Below the pieces are notes generated by a model that saw only the letters and a program-made list of their open reading frames with translations, ran no database searches and was not told the DNA's origin. A DNA stretch of 64,000 nucleotides, taken from assembly GCA_963921825.1 (NCBI GenBank), contig OY997593.1, forward strand, positions 68,370,039 through 68,434,038, read 5' to 3'. Each line of letters starts with the position of its first letter. Position 1 is the stretch's first letter. This stretch comes from Erodium maritimum. Lineage: Eukaryota; Streptophyta; Magnoliopsida; Geraniales; Geraniaceae. Below are positions 49,725 to 59,949 of the stretch, one piece after another. The position numbers were made by a program, and so were the translations under genes.

Positions 49725-52700
49725 TCACATTTTAGGGGACGATGATGCGAAGATGTAAACTTCATCATATCCCTTCCTACAGTCAGCACACAACGACCAA
49801 GTCAGATAACTCGTACTATTGCCAAATATTAAATCGAGCTTAGGCCATGCATTGAATAATTTTTACTCACCCGGCCTTTCCACAATATGTAGGACTGTAG
49901 TTGTAAATGAGATTGTCCAGCACTTTCCTAGCTGGAGGCCTATTCGCAGACTTCCTAGCTTCACTGCACCCACATATGTACATGGTTCATGTCAGTTTTT
50001 ATCTAATGATTTAGGGATCATTGCAAAAAAGTACCCTAAGGTATCGACTTTTTCCAAGTTGTAGCCCTTTCTACGATAATTGCAAAAAAAGTGCCCAGAA
50101 CTTGTTTTCTTGATGCAATTTGAGTAAATTTTGCAATTATCATAGAAGAGGGTTACAACTTGCAACAAGTCAATACCCCAAGGTACATTTTTGCTATTAT
50201 CCCAATGATCTAATACTTAGCCAATTAATTCAACTTTCTATATTTGTCGAGTCCTCACCTGACAAAAAAGTTTGCAACATGTTGGGTCACTTGTATGGCA
50301 TCATCCGAATGTGGAATCCTAGACGAGCCCCATTCAAAAGCATTTTTCTTCAAAATACATAGAATATATAAGATGACTATTTTATACAACTATATTGCTA
50401 GGAAAAAGAAAATGAACTTAAAAACCGGCATGATAGATTATTAGCACATTTACCTCAGGATGCCATTGGAAGCCAGTCACAGGATAGTCATACGCCTGTA
50501 CGGTGGAGACATAATCCTAGTAGAACATGTTTCTATAGGTTTAGACATGATGTGAAATATGGTATGTTCTAGGGATAATTGCAAAAAAAAGTACCTTAAG
50601 GTATCCACTTTTTGCAAGTTGTAGCTCTCTTCATTGATAACTGTAAAAAAGTGCCCCAAACTTATCTCTTTATTGCACTTCGCATAAATTTGTTTGAAAT
50701 GACTATTTTACTCTTGCAATTTTAAATTTTAAAGATGGTCAAAATAAAAATCCAGAATTTTCACCTCTATTAATTTTCTTCTTCTTTGGACATACATAGG
50801 TAGAGGAAGAAAATTCAGAGAGATGAAAGTTCTAATTTTTTTGTTTTTTACTTGTTATTTTTTAAAAGGGTGAAATCGACATTTTGAAACAAACTTACAC
50901 AAAGTGCAACAAAAGAGCATTTTCAGGACACTTTTTTGCAATTATCAAAGAAGGCTACAACTTGCAAAAAAAATGAATACCTCAAGGTACTTTTTTGCAA
51001 TTATCCCTATGTTCTACAACTGAATTGATTTTGATTAGTACCTTGTTGTCTTCATCTAAGCTAGTTGTCAAGATCTTGAAGAAATTGCCTAGTTTTGGGT
51101 TCTTTGAAAACCTTCCAGGTGAGATACCATACTGTTGCAGAATATGAATTTAGATCATAATAATTAATAGATAAAGGGTTAAATGTAAAAACCTACCATG
51201 AAGTATTGGTCACAAACATTAAACTACCCAAAGTTTTATAGTGTCAAACTAGGTACCTTAAGTTTTGGTCACAGGTCATTTACATGCCTTTATGTAAGGA
51301 AAAAACATTAATATACAGGTATTCAAGATGCTATGTCATTATTTATATTTTTAAAAACCAAATCCATATCATTACATATGATTAGGTCTGGGAGGCAAAG
51401 GTAAGCAATCAAATCCTTTTACATCTAAAAATGAAAATTAGAATAGTCACTAATATTTTATAACTCACGTGATGGTTTTGCATGACAAGACTATCTGTAC
51501 TCAGCTTCCTGAGCAGGTCTGGAGGAAATCTGCACAAGAATACACATTTTGAAACATCCCGAAACATCAAGCATCAATTAAGCTAGTCAGAACTATAAAT
51601 CATAAGCATGCACAGCTGTAATATACTTTGAAACTTGGGATAATTGCAAATAAGTATCCTGAGATATTCACTTTTTGCAAGTTGTAGCAATGTTCTTTGA
51701 TAATTGCAAAAAAGTGCCCTGAACTTGTCTTTTTCTTGCACTTTGTATAGGTATGTTTTATAATGACGATTTTATCCTGAGAATTTAAATTGAAAAAATA
51801 ATAATTAAAGAACAAAAAATCCAAATTTTCATATCCCTTAAGTTTCTTACACTTTGTACAACACAAATATGAAGAAAAATAAGAGATGTGAAAATTTGGA
51901 TTTTTTTTTTGTTTTTTCTTACTATTTTTTAAATTTAAATTGCAAGGGAAAAGTCATCATTTTTATACAAATTGCAACAAAAAGACAAGTTCAGTGTACT
52001 ATTTTTCTATTATCAGAGAAGATGGCTAAAAGTAGCAAGAAAATGAATACCTCAGGTTACTTTTTTTTTTGCAATTATCCGTTGAAACTTCCTAGGTGAA
52101 GTTTTGATGGTCCTCATGCAGATCGAGTTGGCTGTTGGCATGTGAAGGACACTTTCTTTTGTACAAGCTTCGCCAAAATTCAAGTTATCAAGTTTCGAAT
52201 GAACTACAGGTTCCAATCCTCAATTAGCATTTCTTTCATATTATCAATTTTTTTCATAAATGGGCAAGGTTATGACTAGTTGATCAATAGTACACGTCTT
52301 GAGCTAGCACGACATAATATGGTCATGTGTGCCAACATGTATGGAAAGATGAAAACGTTGTTCTTTGCAAATACTTAAAGCTGTTGTTTACATTGTAAAA
52401 TATGATCTAATTAACATTACTCACGTCAAAATGAACAGGAAATTCTTTTAATACAAAATTACGTACCTTTGGAACACAGTCCCCTCAACTTGTGTATTCT
52501 CAATGAACTTTAGAGTAGATGCCATATCCCCTGCGCTAAATGATTCAAGAATGTTTCTATCCTGTTTTCAAAAAAGTATCACCAATGTTTGTGTGTAAGC
52601 ACTAAGCATATATAAGTTTCCATCAATAAAAATGGGGAAAACGTTATTTGCACCCCTCCCCTTCCCTTTTGACCTTTGACTATATAGAAAAACTAAAGGT

Positions 52701-54432
52701 GGGGGTTATGTCACCTTTCGTTATTCATGAAAAACACCGGGTTTACACAGAAGAGGTGATGTTTTTCAATCAGGAACACATTGTCACCTTTCTCATTTAT
52801 CAGTGGTTTTTTTGGAACAAAATGACCCTATCCGGGTGTTTTGATGATAAACGAAAGGTGAAAGTATGTTACTGATAACCTTTACAATGTGTATTTGAGA
52901 AACAAAGATCACCAAAGGTGTGTTGATGAAGTTACCCCATAAAAATACACTGCTTTCATAATATAATCTCACCCAAAAACAGAGGAAACTACAACTAGAA
53001 ATGACAAGTTCAGCGTAAAACAATGACCAAACAGAGCAAAATGATTGCATTTATCCAATGCATACTCCTTAAGTTTATTTTTCTGTCATTCATATAAATC
53101 ATCACTAAACTAGACTCAAGACATAAAATCATAGATGGATTATGATAAAAAATAGAATATTATTACCTCGCTGATTATCATTGTTATAAGTTCAAAACCT
53201 AAGCAAATTCCGTACAATGGAAAGTGATCTCCTGCATCGTTCTTCTCCAAGACTTTCTGCAGCAGATGTAGAAGAGTAGTTTACAAAACTAGTATATAGA
53301 TAGTTTATTAAAATATCTTCATAAGTGTCATGTATACACCAAAGAAGATTACTAGTTAAGACAGATAAGTATTATCATAGTCATGTCAGTATTAGTCAGT
53401 ACCTTGAGGATTGCTTTGACAGTCTCATAATACAGACCGGCTTTAGCCCATCCTCCAGTAAAGAGAACTCCATTGACCAGATTGAGCTTCTGCAATGCAA
53501 GTAATATTAGCCTAGGCACAAACAACTCACAATGTAAAGCTGACGTGAGAGACGAGGCCAATTAGAAACAAAATTGTGTACGCAAAGAAGCTAATAAGCT
53601 TACAAGTTACAACCACTTAGATCAAAATGACACTAATCCTGACATAACGGAAGTTAAGAACTTAAAACAACCCTTGATCAAAATGACACTAATCAAAATA
53701 AGTTACCTACTTATCTATGAAGTTACATAATGGAAGTTAGAACTTAGACAACCCTTGATCCTAACTTACATGTGTAACTGAACATTTTCATTTGATTAAA
53801 ACCTGCAACAAGATAACATTTTTTTCAAAATGCAGTGTCTAACCCTCATGCTTGTTGAATCATCCTTAGGAATCAAGACAAGTCCACAAGTTCATACTCC
53901 ATTTATAACCCAAACTTTCTGGGTAACCAAACAATGGCCCCCAAATCCTAGCAAAACAAAAGACCCAATTTGTATTTTCAGGTCAAAATCAAATCACCTC
54001 GAAGAGAATCTCCCTAGGTTCGTTATAAATCAGAGGAATGACCCGAGCACCCGCCGATTCCACGAATTTAACGTAAGACGCGGCAATATACGACGTATCC
54101 GACCCATTGTTCAACCTCCCGGAGGCTCCGTCGCCGGGGTGACTGAGGATTCCGATCACCGGCCTGTAATTCAGCTTGGGTTGTGGCGCGGAGCTTCTGG
54201 GCATCGACAAGCTCTCCGAATCAGGACCCACTTGACCCGGAAGCAGAATCGACGACTGAGCCTTGGTCAGAGTCGCTTCCTTGGAGAAGGAGATCATCAG
54301 AGGGATCCAGAGGTAGTTCCATACATCGGAGTACCCAGGAGAAGGCGAAGAGGAAGAAGCGACGTCACTCGGCATGTCGGAGGAGGCTGAGGTATCCGCT
54401 GCGGCGGAGCTAGGCATGAATTGGGTATGCAT
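49725..54432 (-). CDS. GGH: Gamma-glutamyl hydrolase, complete
   Basis: Cleaves the poly-gamma-glutamate tail of folates, in plants mainly in the vacuole. Ten exons: 53,998-54,432; 53,403-53,489; 53,167-53,256; 52,467-52,561; 51,469-51,529; 51,042-51,131; 50,454-50,516; 50,259-50,347; 49,871-49,963; 49,725-49,776. They total 1,155 nt, 384 residues, all phases consistent. The peptidase C26 (class I glutamine amidotransferase-like) fold is clear: PVIGILSHPGDGASGRL (91-107), LFTGGWAKAGLYYE, nucleophile Cys192 in GICLGFE, and His305 with Glu307 in FQWHPE. It ends in GYDEVYIF plus a short tail. The hydrophobic signal-like stretch (VWNYLWIPLM) begins near residue 37, after a Ser/Ala-rich extension; no Met lies at the usual start, so the upstream Met was chosen. 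Introns 4, 6 and 8 hold MULE-like MITEs. Confidence 0.95.
50014..50203. mobile_element. MULE-like MITE, 190-bp internal-deletion copy
   Basis: GGGATCATTGCAAAAAAGTA at the left and TTTTTGCTATTATCCC at the right, with most of the core gone. Flanked by AATGATTTA (50,005-50,013) and AATGATCTA (50,204-50,212), a 9-base duplication with one difference. It lies in intron 8 of GGH. Confidence 0.88.
50572..51007. mobile_element. MULE-like MITE, 436 bp, perfect 9-bp target duplication
   Basis: GGGATAATTGCAAAAAAAAG at the left and TTTTTTGCAATTATCCC at the right, with long inverted arms. TATGTTCTA is present on both sides (50,563-50,571 and 51,008-51,016). Nine-base duplications are the signature of Mutator-like transposase. 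It lies in intron 6 of GGH. Confidence 0.93.
51637..52081. mobile_element. MULE-like MITE, about 445 bp, perfect 9-bp target duplication
   Basis: GGGATAATTGCAAATAAGTA at the left; the right end reads GCAATTATCCG. TTGAAACTT flanks both sides (51,628-51,636 and 52,082-52,090). The arms are inverted copies around an AT-rich centre. It lies in intron 4 of GGH. Confidence 0.93.
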
Positions 54433-54880
54433 TTTTGGGGGGATCGAAGCGGAGAGAGCGATTCCGGTGGGAGGAACTTGACATGAAATGTGGGTTTTGG
54501 GGGTTTTGGCGGCCGCGAAATGTGAGAGAGGGGGGCGGAGAGGAAGAGCTCCGAGGTCAGGTCAGAGCGTCAATTTGGACGAAAATGGCGAGACTTTTGG
54601 AGCAGAGAAGAGATGTTGCTAATTTGATATAATAAATAGCGTGTGGAGAAGACAAACATGACACAGTCATGGACATGTGTGAATGGGACCTTTGTTTCAG
54701 AGTTCAGACATCTAATCTTTGCTTAAACATTATTAGGACGGTACTTAATTAACTTTATTTTTATATAATTTATCCAAAATTATTTGAGTTGATAAGAAAT
54801 CGTGTCAAAACAATAATTTGTTTAATGAAAAAATCCGAGTCTTGGTCCTAATTTGTTTCCATGTACTTTTTTTTGTTGCT
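54433..54880. other. GGH upstream region, no other gene seen
   Basis: The first 200 bases are G-rich on the plus strand and probably hold the GGH leader and core promoter; the rest is AT-rich. I identified no specific regulatory element. Confidence 0.4.
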
Positions 54881-55400
54881 CAGCAAAGTATTATTGAAGA
54901 CTCAAATTTCCGAAATGGAAATAAGAGTATGGTAGCCATTTAAGCCGACTACATTACACACCACAACACAACCCAATCAAACTATCCCACACAGAGGAAT
55001 TACAGGACTCTTACCAAAGTTGATCTTACCAACATTAAGAAAACTTAATGCCAACAAGGGTCATACATGGCTATACCCAAACCAAACACCTGAGAACTCA
55101 GGGTCTGAGACACACCTCAAGCACCCCAACAAACGTCTAAGAACTAGTAACCGAACAATTGGTCTCAGAACCTAATTTTTCACACATTAAGCAAACAAAG
55201 TCAACAAGGGCGATTCCATGTACTTGTAAATTGATTGTTCGGTAATTTTCTTTGAACGAAAGAACTTCATTTATCATCAACTAAGAAGTAAGAACACATA
55301 TAAAAGGGTTCAATAATTTTCTTTGAACGAAAGGAATTTCATTTATCATCGACTAAAAATACATATAAAAGGATTGTGCTAGAACAAGAGTCGTCCAGAG
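54880..55400 (-). mobile_element. LINE 3' ends on the minus strand
   Basis: On minus, a segment ends TCAATAATACTTTGCTGAGC followed by an A-rich run (to 54,880). A second end-like block at 55,250-55,370 is duplicated with an offset of about 68 bases (TTTTCTTTGAACGAAAG and TTCATTTATCATC present twice). Both resemble the ATGATAAATGAA-style tails of plant LINEs. Confidence 0.5.
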
Positions 55401-55559
55401 ACACTCCTTTAAACAAGTTAATTTTAAAATCGTAATCGAGGTATAGTCGATTTGACATATAAGACTAAACATCGAGAAAAAAAAAAGCTTCAAAATGTAA
55501 AAGACAAAAGAACCGATCATAACTCGACTTGATATAAATAAGGGTGTCTAACTAATGCT

Positions 55560-57220
55560 TGGTTCTCAGAGGAGGACTATGAAATCTCAGTAGAAAAAAC
55601 ATGATTCGATTAGGAATCACATCAACTGGTAGAGGAAACCAGATAGGAGCCACGATATTGTTCCTCCTCAACAACATGTATCCTCAAGGACACTTCATTT
55701 GTCCTAGCGAAACTATTCTCCAGACCTCGTCTGATGCTCATACGATTCCTCAGCAAATACGGTAGTAGTAGTGGTGCCTAGTGCTATTTTGTTGACCGAT
55801 GTCTTCTTCGACACGATGACCAATGTGGGGTGGCAGCCACCATTTTCTGGGCCTCCTTGTCCCCTTGAGACCATGTGGTGCATATGCCTCCGAGCTATGG
55901 GGGAGCCAAGGGTCAGGTCTTACCCATCTCTCCTAACTGTGGGTTAGACAGGACGCTGGTTATTACGTCCAACATGTTTCTTCGAACCAAACTCTCTCTG
56001 CCTTCCGGCGAGTTGAGAATTTCATACGGTCGTGTGGATCCAAGAATATGTTGAGGCTTTAGGCAAGACGTGTATTGTCAATGAAGTGTCAGTGGTTGTG
56101 GGTGACAGAGGCATAAACCCTGGGAAACACAGGCGACGCCGACTCAACTTCGGCTTCCAATCCATAGTAAAGTGGTGCCCTAGTTTTGAATTCCCATCAA
56201 CAGCAAGAGAGATATCGAACCTTGGTATGTCGAATGTGGGTGTGTTACACTCGTGAACAACTTGTCTCAAATGAACACAGTTATATCAGAATAGATGCAA
56301 CCACTCATACCAGATTGGCTCATATAAAATTAGGAAATTCCTTAAATCGAAGCATCATTGACCGCTGAAGGGGTTTGTTAAGTTCCATCCAGAAACGAAC
56401 CCTAATCTTGTCTCCCAAAAGAGGACCCATTGATCACAATGGACTTTCACGCACCCACCAAAGATGTCTTCCACCGTAGTACTTGTTGCCTCCGTCATCA
56501 CTAACGGCGGGAGGCCCCAAGCTTATGCCCATAGTTGAATACGATCCAACCGAGGCAGTTTCATTCCGTGCAGAAGAAGATTGGTAAGGATAAGGGGGAG
56601 CGTTCAAAATGCCATGGTTCATCTTGTCTCACCTTATCCTTGGCCTCATGTGAAGCAAAATAAAAGGCCTACACATCCGGAGATAGGTCTTTGACCATCA
56701 ACCCCTCTACTGATGGACCTCATCCATTCGTAATGACCTGTATCATGATTTTTCGATTATACGATCGGTTGGAGAGGAGGTGGCTAGTCACCCTAAAAGA
56801 TGACAGATGGGTGAGGTTTGGTTTGCTAGTGTCTAAATGACCTCAATGATAGCGTTCTCGTCCGGTACCAAGGAGCATGCAGACAAGAAGTCTTGGATGT
56901 CGTCGAGATATGGTGGAGACGTTGTCCTAAACAAGGATGGCATGAGCGGTGGCGTGTCTGGTGTCAACTTTGTCGTGCACGGTGGAAAAATAGTGAAGGG
57001 GGTAGGAGCACGAGCCTGCCGCTGGTTGTCTTGTAGGTGCGATCATTCCAAGCGGAAAAACTATGTTGAAGGCGGCGATGGAGGCATGACTAAAAAGACT
57101 ATGAGGCTAGAGGAAGGCATGACAGCGGCAGGGAGAAGTAGGGAGGATCTCAGGGAGATGGTTTATCGAGGCATCGACAAGGGCTTAGGTTTTATAGCCC
57201 TAAGTTTTTGTTTAGGGCGT
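55560..57220 (-). mobile_element. Degenerate LINE ORF1 copy
   Basis: On the minus strand the region near 56,434-56,622 reads like LLLHGMKLPRLDRIQLWA followed by a GLPP-like motif, matching the ORF1 block LQLWVHAHGLPP of the copy at 22.6-23.1 kb. The flanking order of weak similarities also agrees. There are many stops, so it is an old copy. Confidence 0.55.
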
Positions 57221-57229
57221 ACCACATCA

Positions 57230-58430
57230 TGAGAGGGGTGTTCCAACATGATCAAAGTTGCAGCAACACGAGTCACGGGTTATTGGAAGGTTGTAGCAGG
57301 ACGAGTCACTGGTGGATGGTCAGACAAGATCGATAAAGTGGTGAAAGGAACATGTGCGAGGATTCTGGTCGGGACTCATCTATAATCCTTTCTTCTAGAG
57401 TGGCGGGGACGTCGGTCGCGGAACCCTGCCCTTGTGCATTATTAGGGCTAGATCACTCCTCCGGCGTTGGTATTGCTACAACGTTCAACTACCTCGCTAG
57501 ATATGAACCCCCTGCCTCGTATACACCAACACCTTCCAAAATCTGATGGTGGGTTCCTTAGGGAGTGGTGGAGATAGCTTACCCGATCGACCAGAAGGTT
57601 ATACCGATGAAGGTGGGTGCATGTTGGATACATCTCCCAGGAGCTTTGAAGTTTGACCTGTTTTTGGAAACACCTAAAATCTCCTTGGTAGGGACACCCA
57701 TCCTGATAGAGTGGATTACCCCGGCGCAGAAGACACCCTAAAGGAGCCTTAAAAATTTTCCCCGCGTTAGTTTCCACAGACCAACCTGGGGTCCACCGTC
57801 CTGCCTAAGTCACCAGAACAATTTAGGACTTCCAACCCACTCTGGTCCATCTGTCCCTTATGGGAAACATAAGGAGGTTCGGTGACATCCATCATTCTTC
57901 CTAACCAAGGATTAGGCAGGTTTATAAAAGGTTCCCCCGAGAGGGCGTCTAGGGGATTCCCCAAGAGAAAAGGATCTGAGGAAGACCCCCTCTCGTAAGA
58001 GAGTCGGGGAGGATCCGTTTGAAATAGCACAGCGAGGCTTGGGAAACGGCCATGCCGGGAACTATGAGAGCATTTTGTCATGAGTTGCTTTGGAGGAGTA
58101 GCAGGCTTCCCTTTTATGGGCTTCTTTCACCATGTCATGTGCTCCCTCCCCAAACCAAACGCATCACTCAACAAGTTAGAAGTCCATATTGGAAGACCCA
58201 CAAGTTTTTAGGTTATTATGATTGGCCTCAGGTTGAGCCGGATATGGTTTTACTTTCTATTTTCATTATAATTCTCAATTGTCTGAGTCTTCAAAAACTT
58301 TTCTATGTCTCCGGTTATTTTAGAGGATTAGTTGACTAGTCTATCTCAAGACGGGCGACTATCCCTCTACTCTTCTCATTGTCCAATTATATTTCAAGTA
58401 ATAAAAGTTCTCTCTTTGTCTATAAAAAGA
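57230..58430 (+). mobile_element. LINE-related fragment, copy B
   Basis: The second copy of the element at 48.0-49.1 kb: CACCATGTCATGTGCTCCCT, GAGCCGGATATGGTTTTACT and a tail with AAGTAATAAAAGTTCTCTCT occur in the same order. It retains extra bases (AAGTTTTTAGGTTATTATGA region) missing in copy A. No reverse transcriptase. Confidence 0.6.
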
Positions 58431-59690
58431 AGGATTTTTTACGATACAATTTTTTCAAAATAATTTCTGAAACGCAAATTATTCTAACTTTAATAAGCTC
58501 TTTTTGATCCACTTTTAAATTTAAATACCGCTACCTCATGGGAGAGAGAGAGGGTGTTTACAACCCCGATCAGTTTTCACATATGAGTCTTGGTAATGTA
58601 TAGAAAACGAGGATCCACCATATCATACCTTCTCCGAGTTACCTATGGTCGAGGACTATTGGTCGCCCAATTATGTCCTTCGAACTCTTTTACCCTAACA
58701 AACGAGGTGAAGGGGCTAAACGACCTTCCTTCGTGTCTAAACAGATATGTTGATTCATGGTGGAGTAATCCCCGGCCTAATAAGGCCCTTCCATAAGTAG
58801 AGGCAGCGAAACAAAACCTCCCCCTTCGCCGGTAAAAAATTTCTCACTAATTTCGCTGTCACGATGAACCCGGAGAACCCATTACATAGTTGAAGGCAAT
58901 TATGCGGCGACGCCGACAATTCATAACGCCTAAAAGACGTTATGTTCTAATGCACTACGACATGGGGGGTTTTCCTTGTCTTAGGGGTTTCTGATATCGA
59001 AAGCCTTGTATAAGAACATGAAAATGAGGGGAGTTACGACGAGTCCCCATCCCGGCTTCTCCTTTGTCCCCCGTCGCCACCATCAGAGACTTTCTCGGTC
59101 CTAGAACCTCCATATCATCCCGAAGAGAATGAGTTTGAGTCCCTCACTCACAAGCAAGAGTCTGTCGGACGAAAGAACCTACGTCGTTGTCATTGCGTGG
59201 TAGCCATTGCTACTCGCACTTGCACCGCCGCTGGGTAAACTCGAACCCTAGTGCTCGACATCGCCACTCTTTTCACAGAATCCGAACTGGCCCCCACCGG
59301 CTCCACTATAGCGTTGCCACTAATGATCCATATGAACCCTAGCAAGGCTCTCACCAATGAGGTGTGCTCTAAGCCTTCCCATCTCGTTCTTGCATTATCC
59401 CTTCTCTCTTGGGACTTCGTTGTTCGTGTTGGAGGTGCACCTTAGTTGTCATCGCCACCACCACTATGCTAGGGTTTCTCCTTAACTATTTGATCTATTA
59501 GTAACAGACAAAACTTCAGTGTTTGGTGAACGTATATAAAAAGTAATATTTTTTAATAAAAAACTAGCATTCATAATATTATTAAACATTGGAATATGGT
59601 GCCAAAACATTCGATACATGACTATAAAGACAAGTCTATAGGATCCAGATTATAGTCCGACCCCAAAGTAAGACAGGTGTATCAATGCTC
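58431..59690. other. No gene recognised
   Basis: Moderately GC-rich, with only short open frames on plus (up to 68 codons) and no domain or splice structure I trust. Likely decayed repeat. Confidence 0.4.
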
Positions 59691-59692
59691 TA

Positions 59693-59888
59693 GACCTGTA
59701 GAAAATATCTATTATCTAGCCTAGATTCATGACATGCCTCAAAATTGAGAAAAAATAGAGGATACATGTGTCCATTAGCTCGATTATGGACCCGTAGAAA
59801 GTATCTACTATCCAACATAAATTTATGACGAGAATTATAATTGGGAAAATAAAATAGAGGATACATGCGCCCATTAGCTCGAGTATGG
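59693..59888 (+). repeat. About 96-bp tandem duplication
   Basis: GACC(T/C)GTAGAAA.TATCTA...TAGAGGATACATG.G.CCATTAGCTCGA occurs twice, with unit starts at 59,693 and 59,789. A third partial start, GGACCTGTAAAAAG, is at 59,909. Confidence 0.75.
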
Positions 59889-59949
59889 CTAAGTTGCAGC
59901 TTGGACCTGTAAAAAGGCCCCTTGATAAGCGAAATGGTGGTAGCTTCAA

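Noticed and set aside
49871-49963. Taking the TGA at the end of GGH exon 9 as the true stop
   Set aside because: The stop overlaps a consensus GTGAGT donor, and a downstream exon restores the conserved GYDEVYIF ending in phase.
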